A program made the position numbers and the translations under genes. The notes beneath the pieces were generated by a model. It had not been told where the DNA came from, made no database searches, and saw nothing but the letters and a program-made list of their open reading frames with translations. 64,000 nucleotides of DNA, taken from assembly GCA_021464245.1 (NCBI GenBank), contig JADCRB010000060.1, forward strand, positions 425,797 to 489,796. The letters run 5' to 3'. Every line of letters begins with the position of its first letter. Position 1 is the stretch's first letter. The DNA is from Carallia brachiata. Lineage: Eukaryota; Streptophyta; Magnoliopsida; Malpighiales; Rhizophoraceae. Positions 33,201-46,292 of the stretch are shown in pieces.

Positions 33201-34717
33201 GACTTTGATAAAAAAGACTACGCATAAATATTGAAGATTTAATATTTAAATATTGGTAATACAAGTAAAGGATACATTATTTAAAAATAAAATTATTTTT
33301 ATTATATAACTCATAATTTAATATACTTATTGTTGGATTAAAAAGAACATTGTGTAACCCGTCACAATCACCTATTCACCATGCTTTCTATTGTATGACC
33401 CGTCACAATCACCTATTCACCATTCTAATATTCTACAAATAAGATTGCATCGAAATTATACCAATGGCTTATTTCACGAATACAGCAAAACCTTGATTTA
33501 TTTAGTTAGTATAAAAATTCAAGTAGTTAGTACAGAAAATCAACTTTATCCTTTAAGAGATAGCCGAATTATAAAATCTTCATATGAAACATCATCCAAG
33601 TAGTTTTCGTAACATGTCCGTCTACCCAATAGACGTCGGAGTACACCTTTCGTAAACCAGCTTCGGAGACATATATATTCATATCTCTATTGGAGATTTC
33701 AAATTTGACTTGTGCTCAGAAACTTTCATGTGCTAAAGATGATTTCATTATTCTGATTATTATTTTTTGAATTTGTTTATTAACCCACGAGTTAAACATG
33801 ATTGATCCAGCCAGAAAATCGTTCATTTTACAAGACACTGATCATTTCTTTTATCTTGATGGCAAGTTTCAAGCCTTACTAATATCGAAACTTTACTATA
33901 TTGTTTTGCATTAGAATATGTATGTCATCACGATTTCAATCCGGATGATAAAAGTAAAGAGAGAATGAAAAGAATAATTTCAATGTGTATTGAATTGTAG
34001 GAGGCTACACTAATTTATATAGAAAGAAATGTACAAAATAAAGAAAGAAAATTATGAAAAATTAATTTAATATTCACTAAATAATATCAATGGAGATTAT
34101 GAAGATCATTTCTATTATTCTGTAAAATATGTATAACGAACCTAAATTCTATACAGGACTATATATTAAAATCAGATTTGACTACAGTTTGTAATCTTCA
34201 AAATTAAAATGTCCTCATTTTCGAGCTGATATCTAATGCATCCACTATCCTATTATGTCTGTCCATACACTAAGTAAATTAGGTGAAACTTATTGATAAT
34301 TGGATTGTCGGAAAGAATTGTTCTTGGAGACATGAGTCCATAACGAGTGGTAGAGATAATAAAATCGCACTTAGGATTCACATTTCAAATTTAAGCTTTT
34401 ATGAGAGGCGATTAATTAAAAGAAAAAAAAATTTGAAACATGTTACGAAAAGCTTTGTGTTTTCGTAAAACTTGCCCAATAGCTTCATACGCTTTTCTAG
34501 TTGACATATTCATCAATGCTATGCACATCATGTTTAAACTTACTCCATTTATTATTATTAATATTATTGTCATCATTAATATTATCATCATCTTCATCGG
34601 TCAATTATTTGAAATTATAATTTCTTTTAAATCTGTTATCCCTCAAGTCTGAAAGGAGAGAAAGGAAGGAATTCAAAACTTGACTAATCGGTCAAATTGA
34701 GAAAATTCATAATAACT
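29700..34717. other. Non-coding part of copy B
   Basis: Counterpart of 772-5,236 and 8,605-9,000. No gene recognised. The - frame at 32,600-32,917 (105 codons) is open here but shifted in copy A by a one-base difference, so it is not supported. Confidence 0.6.
30187..30234. repeat. (GA)n microsatellite, copy B
   Basis: About 24 repeats. The allelic position in copy A (about 1,263-1,288) has about 13. Confidence 0.95.
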
Positions 34718-35286
34718 AGAAGTATCAAAAACTAACCTGATCCGATCGGTTGACTCAAATCTATCCGGAAAAATACGACCTGAATCCGAAATGACTCAAA
34801 AATTTTGGGTTAAACTCGATCTCAATGCTAACCTGACCCGTCTGACCCGAATTTTTTTTAAGAAAACAAAAAAATAAAATAAAAAATTTAGCATATTTTA
34901 TATTATAAAAAGTATAGATTATATTATTTTTAATATAAATTTTAATTATAAATTTTTTTAAGAATATTTTGAGATATTTTATACAATTTTAAATTTTATT
35001 TTAATTTTTTAAAATATTTTAAAAGAGATTTCTTCAATAATTTTTTGATTATATAATTTTCTTTGATTTTAAAGAATTTTTAACAAAATTTTTTAAATTT
35101 TTAATAAAAATATCACATTATCATTTTTGATAATGTGACCAACCCGTAAGTTGACCTAAACCCGAAGTGACATAACTTAAAATGATCAGAAGATAACTTG
35201 ACGTATAAATAACTCGACTTAAAATGACTCGAACCCGAACCCGAACCCGAAATCAAACTTGACCCGACAACACATTTTAACACCTA
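34718..35286. repeat. GACCCGAACCCG-type repeat insertion, private to copy B
   Basis: About 570 bp absent from copy A. Both ends are rich in ACCTGACCCG, GAACCCGAACCCGAACCCG and related words, and the middle is very AT-rich. Unclassified, boundaries approximate. Confidence 0.45.
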
Positions 35287-35296
35287 TAATAATAAC

Positions 35297-35795
35297 GGGA
35301 TAAATAATTTTTAGTCCTAAATCTTTAGATTTTTTTATATTTGAGTCCTAAACCTTTTTAACATTTCATTTGAGTTCTAATCCTTTTGATTTTTTATCAA
35401 ATCAATCCATCTGTTTAATAAAAGTGATCAATCTATTAAAAAATAATTTTAACTTTACAAAAAATTATTTAAAAAAAATTAAATATATGAATTGAATGTC
35501 TTTTCTATAAAAAAATATACATGTTACCTATTTAATTCGTATATTTATTGATTAAAAAAATATTTAATATGCATATTTTGTTGATGAAAAAAATATTTAA
35601 TTCATGTATTTAAACTTTTTAAATGATTTTTATTAAATTAAACTCACTTATTAATGAATTGACTACTTTTTGTAACTTAAAGGATTGATATAATAAAAAA
35701 ATCAAAAGGTTTAAAACTCAAATAAAACGTTAAAAAAATTTAGAATTTAAACGTAAAAAAATCTAAAGATTTAGGATTTCAAGTATGCTTATCCC
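35297..35795. mobile_element. Mutator-type MITE, member 1
   Basis: 499 bp from GGGATAA to TTATCCC with long inverted ends (the shared block CCTAAATCTTTAGATTTTTTT lies near both ends) and a perfect 10-bp duplication TAATAATAAC at 35,287-35,296 and 35,796-35,805. Duplications of 9-11 bp with long inverted ends are typical of Mutator-like elements. No coding capacity. A close relative is at 52,727-53,226. Confidence 0.8.
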
Positions 35796-35805
35796 TAATA
35801 ATAAC

Positions 35806-36920
35806 TATGAAATATAGTTTACTCTTTAAATTTAAAATTTGAGATATAATCTGGCATTCAAAATTGTAGCGCCACTGATAATAAAATCTCCTTATAAATA
35901 AATCGGGAAAACAAAAGTCAGGTTTTGGTTAGGTTTCACTTTAAATGTACATCCTCCAGCTTTTATAGCAAAATCTCTTCGGATTTAGTATCGTTATCCA
36001 AGTAATTAATGATCAGTAATTGCTTGCGGGGAATACTCGTGAATCAAAGAACAGACTTTTCAAGATAAATGTTACACACGTTGCTTTCAAGATAAAATGT
36101 CATATGCGGCGACACGTTGGCGTGAAGGCAAACGCCCATCAATTCTTTCCAGCCACTCCTTTCGCAGGACCCAGCCGCTCATTTTCCTTCTTCCTCTCTC
36201 CACACATAAGTAATTAACGTTAACAACAATAAAAAAAATCAATTATGTGGATGATAATTAACAATTTATTCACATTTTTTTTAGTAAATTTAGTTATTTA
36301 ATGATATACATCATTTTATTGTTATTTTATCTGATAAATTCTTGTAAAGTTAAAAAGTTTTTTTTTAAAAAAATTTTACTGAGAAAATATACGAAATAGT
36401 TATTAGATAATCATAAAAATAAATTTAATTTTTAACAAATAATTAAAATTTTATTTTTTAAGTTAAAGCCTAAATATTTATTTTAAATATATTTAATATT
36501 ACTATCAATTTTAATTTTAAAAAAATTTATAATGGTATAAGACTTCTATACACCTATTCCTAGTTTCTTCCCTTTTTAACCATTAAGGCCGTCTTTGGCT
36601 TGCGGAAGAAAGTTAGAAAGAGAAAAAATAGATATAATTATTTTTTATAAATTTTTGTACAAATTAATATTTATTTTTTCTTTCTAATCATTTTATTTCT
36701 TTTAACTTTTTTTTATCTAAATAATTTATTTTTTTATAATTTTTTCTTATAAATTACATTTATTTCTCTTTTATATTATTTTCTTTTTTACAATTTTTTT
36801 TTATTTATCTAAATAATTTTATTTTCTCTTTATTTTTTTATTTTTTTCTTTTCTTCACATTTCTCTCAATCTAAACATACTATCAACTCATGGGATTTTG
36901 TCTCCCAAGACTACCTTGAC
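35806..36920. other. Upstream region of MCU copy B
   Basis: AT-rich. Up to about 36,540 it matches the copy-A upstream region. A pyrimidine-rich block at about 36,585-36,890 is absent from copy A and may be a further small insertion, but its ends were not resolved. Confidence 0.5.
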
Positions 36921-36928
36921 AGAAGGGC

Positions 36929-36934
36929 CACGTG
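36929..36934. promoter_or_regulatory. G-box (CACGTG) upstream of MCU copy B
   Basis: Same motif, context and distance to TATA as in copy A. Confidence 0.45.
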
Positions 36935-37131
36935 TACGGTGATTAAGCAAGTTGTTCTACGATTGCTCGTGAATCCGAGGGGAGCGCCTCTGTCAATTTA
37001 TCGGCTCGGGAATATTCCAATGGATGGAATGAATATATTCCCGAAAGTGAGGTGGTTACAAAATACCATCATTATCTCATCTCGCTTTATCGTATCGTCT
37101 TCCTCTCCCTTGGGACAACTGTATAAAGGGC

Positions 37132-37138
37132 TCCCCAA
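37132..37138 (+). promoter_or_regulatory. TATA box of MCU copy B
   Basis: TATAAAG, 113 bp upstream of the ATG. The surrounding sequence is identical to copy A. Confidence 0.65.
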
Positions 37139-37244
37139 ACAGCTGCCAGCGGCCACCTAAGAATTTTCCATTTTATTTGGAAATTCAAAAGCTTATTTTC
37201 TCCGTTTGTATTTTATAAATAAAAAAAATTTGTAATTCCAAATA

Positions 37245-39435
37245 ATGGCTTTCAAGAAAACAATAGCACAGCGTCTCTTCAAGATCTTGAAAATCTCAAA
37301 CAAATCGCTCACAGATTGTCGCATTTGCTCGCCTTCTGTCCAGACCCGAATGCCCGAGAACCCGAACAGCGAGGCCAACATTGCCCCGGATCCTAGAGAT
37401 GACGGCGCATTCCGTGGATTCTTTCACAAGAGAGCAACTTTCTCGGGGGACCGCCGACCAATGGAAATCGGAGAAAACTTGATGGAGAAGCTCAAAGTAT
37501 TTGACTTCTCGAATGACCGAATCCGATTGGTCGGTCTCTCGCCGCCGGCGATCTCGAAAGGATTGACGGTGGAGGACGCGAGGAAGTTGCTGCTAGTGGC
37601 GCAGTTGGAGATGGTGAAATCGAGGCTGAGAAGGATGGAGAAAAGGTGGATAACGTTTACAGAATTTGTTCGGATCTGTGAGGAGGTTTGTTCGGATCCG
37701 GAACAAGCTGTCCGGGTCGCGAACACGCTCGACGAATCTGGGACTGTAATCGTATTGGGAATGTTGTTATCACAAACCAGAACAGGTGAAAATCAAATTT
37801 TATTTTATTTTTTAATTTCAGTTTCATTTTACTCTGAATTAATTGATTAATTATATATATAAACATATTTGCTTATCTAATTTCTTTTACAGATTAACAT
37901 TAGCATGCAAATGGTCCTCTCCTCTGAGAGTTAAAATTTGCAATTTCACCAGATAAATTAAAATTTTGATTTTTTTCTTTTTTTTTTTTTGTTGAAAATA
38001 CCGAAAACTGATGATTTTCTTTATGATTACTCTGTGTTTTCTTTGCCACAGGAGAATGAATGAAACTTTGTTGTTACGCCAGACCTAAAGGACAAAAAAG
38101 CCCTTCAGTTTCTACAGAGACCAGATTTATTTCACTTACTGGTGTTGGGCTTATGGGGAATTTCATTGCACCCATATGGCCTTACTGCCTGCTCCGATTG
38201 GCTCTATATTTTTAAAAGACTAATTACTAGTCAAATGGAGAATAATCGAGAGTTATCGAAAAATATTATTAAGTAAACAAATTCAAAAAAATATATAAAG
38301 TGATATAAGGCGTTAAATATTTATAAATATATTATTAAATATTATTATATAAAATTATATGACTTTTAATGATATTTAAATGAAGTTTCATAGTAATGCT
38401 TTGGACTAAATACGTAGATATTCAACAAGGTGGAGGGAGTATGAAGAAGACAAAAGGAGGTTGGTGGGGTTTAGTCTGATGTTATATTGAACCGAAATAA
38501 GGGAGACTTTTGAGTTTTGCTTTTGTATTTGCTGTTTTTTTCTCTCTCTTTTTTTTGTGTTGACTAAATTTTCAGCATTTTTTGTTTGTTTCGTTCTTTT
38601 CATTAATGTTTTCTCACTTTTATTTTTTACAGTTTTCCAGGATAATACTGTGGAACAACTTTTGCCATCTGCTTTCAAGTGGTCACTTGTTCAATTTCTT
38701 TACCTGTTTTGAAATTTTCAAGAATTGATTTTCTCCTTTTGTTTTCTTTTTCTTGAATTTGAGGTTTTTCCTTTCTTTTTTTTTTTTTTTTTTGTTTGCT
38801 GGTTTGCCTACAAAGAGATTCTGATTAGAGCTTCAGTTACTGATGTCAGTTAACTGATTCATCAAGGAATTATAGTAGCCCAGGATTCATGTAATCAAGC
38901 AATCATAGAGCTTTGTTTTACCCAAACAATTTTTTTTTTTTTGTTCTCTTTGTTTGTATTTATTACAGGTGTTGAAAGCAATTGGAGGTCTAATTCCACT
39001 GCCAGCAATTAGCCCAAATGATCCAAGAAAAAGGGAACTTGAAAAAATGGAGAGGCAGAAAGTTGAAATTGACCGAAAAGCCAGGACCATGGTGCGCAGG
39101 GAACTCTGGGGCGGCCTAGGATTCGTGATGGTCCAAACAGCTGGGTTGATGAGGCTAACATTCTGGGAACTTTCATGGGATGTCATGGAGCCCATTTGCT
39201 TTTTTGTCACTTCTATGTATTTCATGGCTGGTATGCCTTCTTCCTCCGGACGTCAAAAGAGCCGTCTTTTGAAGGGTTCTATCAGAGCAGGTTAAGTGAC
39301 AGGCAGAAGCAACTCATGAAGCTGCACAACTTCGATTTGGAGAAGTACAGAGAGCTTCAAAATGTTTTTTACCCTTGTTCAGAGCAGTCATCACCTGCTG
39401 TTAGTTCATCCGATGAAGCTGGAAAAGTATACTAA
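37245..39435 (+). pseudogene. MCU: Mitochondrial calcium uniporter (MCU), copy B, two frame lesions
   Basis: Paralogue of the gene at 10,362-12,776 with the same two-exon layout. Exon 1 is 37,245-37,785, the intron 37,786-38,968 and exon 2 38,969-39,435. The presequence, N-terminal domain, coiled-coil, TM1 and the WDVMEPI filter motif (39,176-39,196) are intact in sequence. Near the end of exon 1 (about 37,754-37,775) copy B is two bases shorter than copy A, so exon 1 is 541 nt and no longer joins exon 2 in phase. In exon 2 one G is missing at about 39,230, so the frame is lost just after MYFMAG, in TM2. The lesions differ from that of copy A. The second is in a G-run, as in copy A, so sequencing error is possible for it, less so for the exon-1 change. 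Family call is secure. Confidence 0.85.
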
Positions 39436-42400
39436 AACATCGACTCAATGACTAGACATTAAAAAAAAAAAGAACAGAGATGGTGGCAATTTTGTGCCCC
39501 ATTTGCCTTATTATTTAGAGTTTAGAAAGGTTAAGTTGGTGCGGCTTTCTATAATGTAATCCTGAGTTGGAGAGAGCGTTTCCAAGATATTCTGACCATT
39601 GGCAAAAGAAGAACACATATACGATACACAGTTCTATAAGGTACTTCTACATATACAGATGGGCTCAGGCACCCCATTTGCAGATAACAGACTAGTTCAC
39701 CACCGATTGTTGTGGTCCAGAAATAAACAAGAAGGTTTGTCAATTGCTGGGCCAAAGGTCCTACATTGGAGTTTCCGTCGATACGTTTAGTGAGATTAAA
39801 TCTATATTATGGAGTGTGCATTTTTAATAATTAATATTTTATAACGAGATTATAAACTATCACTCATATTTTTTATTTACAAAAGTAATAAAAAAAGAAA
39901 AAAAACAGACCATTGATATTTTTTGAGGAAAAACTGACGGATTGCTACTTTAATGAATTTCATGGCATGTTGTACTTTTGCCCATCTGCGTGATAACTGT
40001 ACAGTGAAGAACTTTTTGGGCCTGTTGTTTGAGTAGGTTTAAGGTCTAAATAGGCAACAAATCAGTTGGCTTTTATCATGTCATACCTTAAAACATTGAT
40101 TTTATGGATCCTCTCAACTTATAATTTACTTCTCCTTCTCTTTTCAGTACTCGAAATGTTTTGTTTTATAAATAGCTAGAGATCTGGTTTATTACGTTTT
40201 GCAAATGGCATGCCTCCAATTGTTAATCAACAAATGAAGTTTTTAGAAAGACATTTTTTTTTGTTCAAAAATGTCACAGGCGTGGGGCTCATTGAGGGAA
40301 ATTTCAGCCTGCGTTCAATCGGGCAATGGGTAATTTTGTTGATTTCCAAATATGCCCCCAACTCTTATACCGCCGATTTCAAGTCCAGGGCTTCCGTGGG
40401 ATTCGAATTCGGTGGCACTTTGGAAACAGTAAACATTAAAGATTTTTCTGTGAGAAAACAAGTTTTTTAAAGTTATTCGAACGGTGTATTTAGTTAATTT
40501 ACCTTTTTTTTTTTTCAGTTTAAAGAAGTCGTCATTACCCATAATCATTTTAAACATATTTGATGTTACGAAATTGATTTTATGTTAATCGAAACTATAA
40601 AATGACATGTAACCTAAATAGTCATTTTGTATTTTTTGATCATATACTAATTCGAACCAAAAGGCCGTTCTTTGATAATGTGCAAATTAAGGAACTTGAT
40701 GGCCGCTAGTGGCTCGCGATCATCAAAAGACTCGTTCCAAAACTAACTTGTCCTAACAAGGGATAAATCCAGGAAAGGATTTATATACCTAGTCTGAGTG
40801 GCTTGGTCCTTATTTCATGCCACATGATTTGCCAGAAGTAAGGTCTGAGTTCAATGGTTAGTCTTTAACAACCGCAATTCTAGCCAGTCCCAAAGAAGCC
40901 TTAGGAAAATGGGATCAGTTTTGCAACCCTTTTATTTTCAGAATCTAAACTCTATTCGGCTACCCCAAATAATGCCTAACGCCCTGGTTGGCATTTTGGC
41001 AGGGAACATTGTGAACATTGTGTTGGGATTTTTTTGTAATACTTTGTTTTTCTTCAATATTTAATTTAGTCTCATATTCCCCAATATTTTTTAGGCCAAC
41101 AAGGGGTGGCCATTTTTTTTTTTAAAATGTAACTGGAACCTGTACAAATATTAATTTTTCTCATTTTAAATAAAAAAATATTATTTTTGCTCATTTTCTC
41201 TTATTTATTTTGCAACTTACCAAAATAATTTTTTTAAAAAAGAATTTAAAACTCATACAAAGGAACATGAGAATGAGTGCGATGAGAGTCAGACTTTTAA
41301 TTACATATTTAACTAATAAAATTACTGACGACTTAAACTAATGTTTAGAATTAAGAGTAAATTATTTCTTTGAAGAGGAGGTTGATTTAACTTTGATTAG
41401 AAATCTAAACCCACAAGTTTTAGGTTGACCAATTTGCTATAGTGGAGAAATCTAAGAAGACTCAAAGAAGCCTATTAACTTTACCCTAGAGCTTCTCGCA
41501 GGAGACGGAAAGTAGGGGCTTTTGATTTATAAAAAGTGGCCTAATTCTCTCATCTCCCCTGCTATCAACGCAAGTTAAGCCAAACCTCACGGGCCTGTCC
41601 GTAAACCTTGTCCGAATTTTTGGATTTTCTGATCCTGAACCATCTCCAAACCATTTGTAAACGCCTTTTTGAGGACCCATTGAAATGTCCAATGGACCAC
41701 TGTGTAGGCTAGGTATCTGGGGTTATTAAGCAGGTAGAACTTGTTGGGTGTCAGTCAAGTACATTTGTCAAGTGTCTGCGTTTTTAGAAAGTGCCAATCA
41801 ATCGATATTTTAATATTTTAATAGTTAGTGTATAAATTTATATTATAAAAATTTTAAATTTAAATTTTTTTAAAAAAAAAAGATTTATAAAAAAAAAGAG
41901 TTATATTAATTATATGATTTATAACTTAATATATTTTTTAATGAACAAAAAAAAAAGTGTCAATCAATACCGATAAATAATGTGAACTCACATATCATGC
42001 AACCGTGATAAGTCTCATATACTACTTGAAATAATAGTTCAGTAATAAATTGACGTATTTTTATGTTGTTGACTTGGGTTTGAACTCCTGCACCAGTGCT
42101 CCCCTTGGCTGATCCATTATGGGGACCGTCTTAGGTGTAAGCTGTGATGCGCAACATTGAAAGTAGACTCGATAATCGTCGTAGTCTTGTGACAAAATTA
42201 CGTTCAACCCTACTAGTATTTGAGTGATAAATCTGTCCTTTTAAGATAGTTGAACGAGACTTTAATAAATAAGAGCTATTTTGATATTGACCCGTAAATT
42301 CAATAACTACCATATTGGATGAGATTTTTTTTTTTTTTTTTTTAAAAGAAAAAAAAAAGGCCTCGTACTCTGAAGAATTGGGCTGGGACTACTAGGCATG

Positions 42401-44540
42401 CGCAGGCCCATGTCACTGTCAGTTACATTTAGGTTGGTTGGTTTCATAGCCGGCAAGAGTTTGGATTTCTTGCCGGAGTGTGTTGATCTGCCTTTTGGGG
42501 TTTGATACTTCTTTTGAGCATCATAACACTTACCTTCCCAAAAAAAATATTTTTGCGGAGACACGTAGGCACATGCACAGTCTCGAGTTGCACAAACCCC
42601 TTTGCTTCATCTAACTACACACGTTATGTGGAATCCTTTTATAGCATACTAATTTAGGTACTCCTGCTCCGGATTTCGATCGGTCTAGGATTTACAATCA
42701 AACTAATTTTTTGCATCTACATTAGAATTTTTTTTTTTAATGCCCATACAAGTGAGAAGGGACATAGGGGAGGCAAGAGGAAACCCTTGACTCCTCATTT
42801 AGTAAAAGACTCATAGAGTAGTTAAATTAAATAATTAGTCTTGCATTTACAATAGATTCTTTTACCATTAGTGTTACTACTATATCTACTAAAAGACCCA
42901 CTAGACTTAGACGAATGAAAGTACAATTCTCGTAATTGATAATTGACAATTAACGAGTAGTCGGGAGGTTGAGGTTCGATTTTCAATTTCTTCAAATTCT
43001 CATAAGTTGTGAAATTTGGAATCTTACTTCTTGAAATACTTTGTACTCCTGCAATATTTCATAATTACTCTCTCCTTTTAACTAACAACTAATAAACTAA
43101 TCATCAATCATTCCTGTGTTAAAACAAAAGGGAAAAAAAAAGAGAGAGAGAGAGAGATTTATTAGAAATCGAGATTGAGAGGGAGAGGGAGTGAAAACAA
43201 AAGAAGCTTAGCAACCGGTACCACGACATCTGTTCACGTAGACACATTTAATGACAAATTGGCTTACCTGATAACGTCATTGCTCGAATTGGAAAACAAA
43301 AGGGAAGTTGGCTTTAATTCAGAAGAAATCATAAATGTGAATGGTAAATTTCAACCCGTTCGACATAAATTAACTGATCACATCTCCTTGCTAATGTGCC
43401 TTTAATTAGTCACCTCGATTCTTGTCTTTTTGACAAGTGGCTTGTAACTTATTAGACATTTAAGACCTTATTGCTTACTTCCTAAAGCCAGGATAGACGG
43501 GAGTACGTGACAAAAAAATGAGTGATAGCATGTAGATGGGACCGAGCAGCTTCGTTTATTCTCCATCGCTAACCCAGCGGGTAGTTACTTCTCCACTAAG
43601 TCCCATGTTTTAATTAAGACTTATTTTCCAATGTCATTCTCAAGAGTTATTAATGAATAAAGCATGGTTTAATCTAATTTCTCCATCAGGTTTAATTTCT
43701 GTTTCTCCTTTACCGTTCATTCATCACAGGATGGCATGAATCCTTGACTAGTGAACGAACTTGATTGCATAAAATTGCTGCCTTGCAAGTTACCAAGGTT
43801 TCCTGACATGCTCGAAATTCAGGTTATCCTGTAAAAATTGGAACTTGTAATAGCAGGGCTGGCATTTCCAAATTTCAATTGAACACTATTACATAGACGT
43901 AGGTTACGAAAAAAAAGGCAAACAAATTATTATCCGAACACATTTAACAAAGTTTACTTATTTTTTTATATTCTCAAATAGTCCATGTTACGTCACTTTG
44001 ATCCTACTGACCTATACCCATCAAGAATTTTTCATTCCAATTAACAATTGGGTGGCCGGATCTGCAACGAAAATTTTGTACCAGACTACCAGTGTCGGCA
44101 ACTGAAGTCACTGCATATCTCATTGTGACATGTCTCCCGACTTGGTTCACCACTTATTATTATTATTAACCATGAAATATTCCCTGTTGATGCTGATGCC
44201 GAGACGGTCAACCTGCTTCGTGCTTAGACTGGAATGGCTGCGATGCGCTTTTTTTTTTTTTGACCCGACTGTCATTCTCTCTTTGGAAGAATGCAATTGT
44301 AAGTTGTCTATTAAAAGATCACCTCAAAGAGTGATACATAACATAATTAATAAAATAATTTTCATTATTTTTCCTTTTTATTAATTACATTATAATAATA
44401 TTTATATTATTTTATTATTTCTTTTCAAATTATCTCTATTACTTCGTGTTCAAGAAAGTGTTTTCCTTCTATTAATTAATAATGGTTCGTTGAAAAGAAG
44501 AGACACGGATAACATTTTTATATGACAACGGGCAATTAAC
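39436..44540. other. Region downstream of MCU copy B
   Basis: Counterpart of 12,777-15,638 and 20,716-22,850 without their insertions. No gene recognised. A (GA)n run sits at about 43,140-43,157. Confidence 0.6.
42401..42405. other. Empty insertion site of the homeobox-carrying retrotransposon
   Basis: Single CGCAG in the context CATGCGCAGGCCCATG, aligned to the duplicated CGCAG around 15,639-20,710 in copy A. Confidence 0.9.
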
Positions 44541-45381
44541 TTCCATCAAATTTCACACAATATTAATTAGAAAAAAAAAAAAAGAAAAGAAACTTGAATT
44601 CGCGTGTTGGGACTTGGGATCGCGGCAGACAACATGAACACGCCTGAAGAGGTGGTTAATTTCTATTAGATTTATTATTCATGCCAGAGCCCCGATCCTC
44701 GTATTAATAAGAGTAAGGGATACCAATCTCTATAAACATAAACAAAAACCGGCAGCTAGTTAGTTGGTGATTTGGTGTACACTTTTGCATACTGGTTTGA
44801 GTTCAATTTTTTTCATTGTCATTTGATTTTTAATAAATAAATATTTATATCGAAAATACAGTTTTAAATTTTAAATTTGTTAACACCTTGTATGAGTATG
44901 ATAGAGCATTTCTCAAGTATAACAGTATTTAGTGATAAGTTCTATTTGTAGGAAATGTTAAATTAAAATGTCAACTAATGACCTTAGTTTTGATCCACAT
45001 GCATCATAATTAACATATTTGTTATACATTTTTTTTATTAAGACAAAAAAAAAAAAAACAAAACACAATCATAATTTGCCTAGCAATTGCTCTGCTATAC
45101 CATATAATATCCTGTGATTGCTCAAATATTTATGTATTTATGCTTCTTTAATCCCCATTTGTATAAAAAAAAATTATCATATAGACACAAAAAAATTAAA
45201 ATAATTTGTATACCAACCTACTTTATTCAATTATAATTATTGTTCATTATGTAAAATAAAATTATAACTAACAATTATAATTATATATTTATAAATTCAT
45301 GTAATAGTTTTACAGAAATAAAAAAGGGGCATGCTCTCCAATTAGTTGCACAATTAACCAGGACAAAGGGGCGGCCATTGA
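44541..45381. other. Intergenic AT-rich DNA
   Basis: No gene or repeat recognised apart from short poly(A) tracts. Confidence 0.5.
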
Positions 45382-46292
45382 TCAAATGCCCTTTTCATCT
45401 ACAGCACTTTCCACCTGGTCTGAATCCACCACCGTTGAGGCAACTCCTGCGGTTCCCAGCTTCCTCTTCGCCAAATGCCTCTTCACATAGAAATTAAGGA
45501 ACAGAAAACAAAATAGCTCCGTTAAGCACGGAATTGAAACCCCGGTGCCAATTCCATTGCAGCCGCCTTTCATGAAGCGTAGGAGCAGCACGCCAACATG
45601 GCATACTAGGTTGCAACCCAACAAGACAAACTGGCAGTTGACGACGAATGGGAAGCAAACGCTGGCGCTGGGCAAGTCATTAATTGCTGTCCAAAACCTG
45701 TACCCGTAGACTACGGAGTGAACTAACGTTGTCAGGACGATTGCCAGGACTTGGAAAGATTGAGAAAATTAGAGCCACAAGAAAGCCATGAAAGTCAAGA
45801 TTGAGTTTTTGAAGAGCTGGAAGTATGGCAGCTTTCTTTGGAGAAAAATTGTGAAGAAAGTCCGCCACATGTGCAGGAACCTGGAGAGGTAGTAGGCGTA
45901 TGACCAGAACAAGACCCTGCCGGACGGGCGGGTTCCTAAGGGGAAACAGAGGAGCCACTGAAATGGGGTCTTGGACCGGCGCCAGAACCACCGAGTTTCG
46001 CGGATCTGGGCTGCGGAGGAGAGGAGGATGCCGGCGAGAATTGTAGCGGAGATTGATGCCATGATTAGGCTGTGGATGGTGGGGAGGGGCCCGAGGGACG
46101 GAATGGCCACGTCGTCGGACGGAAACTGCCAGTACGAGATGGACGAATGCGGAGAAGGTGAGGTAGAATGCTAGAGGTGAAGAGGAAAGACCAGGTGGAG
46201 CCCCATGATTGGGCCTGGCTCCACCGGAATGTGACCACAGAAGGGTGCTCGGAGAGGTAGTAAGTCAGGGTTTGGATAATCATGGCCGACAT
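45382..46292 (-). pseudogene. ELO-like fatty-acid elongase (GNS1/SUR4 family), decayed
   Basis: Plant ELO-like proteins are ER membrane proteins related to yeast very-long-chain fatty-acid elongases. The start at 46,292 reads into YYLSEHPSVVTFRWSQAQSW and GSTWSFLFTS, the conserved beginning. The frame then breaks near 46,170 and again near 46,100. It resumes with SLGPLPTIHSLIMASISATI, ETRWFWRRSKTPFQWLLCFP, GTRPSGRVLFWSYAYYLSRF and LHMWRTFF. A TAA at 45,769-45,771 stands where a Glu codon is expected after FLWL. The rest stays in frame (VNCQFVLLGCNLVCHVGVLL) except for a compensated pair of indels near 45,505-45,540. With at least four lesions, and no intron seen, this is a pseudogene of about 300 codons. 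The lesions are too many to be assembly noise. Confidence 0.85.

Larger units (their letters stand above)
29564..44540. repeat. Segmental duplication, copy B
   Basis: Second copy of the block described for 1-22,850, offset by about 29.56 kb at its left end. It retains the empty sites of three copy-A insertions: the PIF-like element (single TAA at 34,271-34,273), the SINE (about 41,507-41,524) and the LTR retrotransposon (single CGCAG at 42,401-42,405). It has its own private insertions at about 34,718-35,286 and 35,297-35,795. The UPF0496 gene that follows copy A does not follow copy B, so either the duplicated unit ended before that gene or copy B lost it. Confidence 0.9.
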
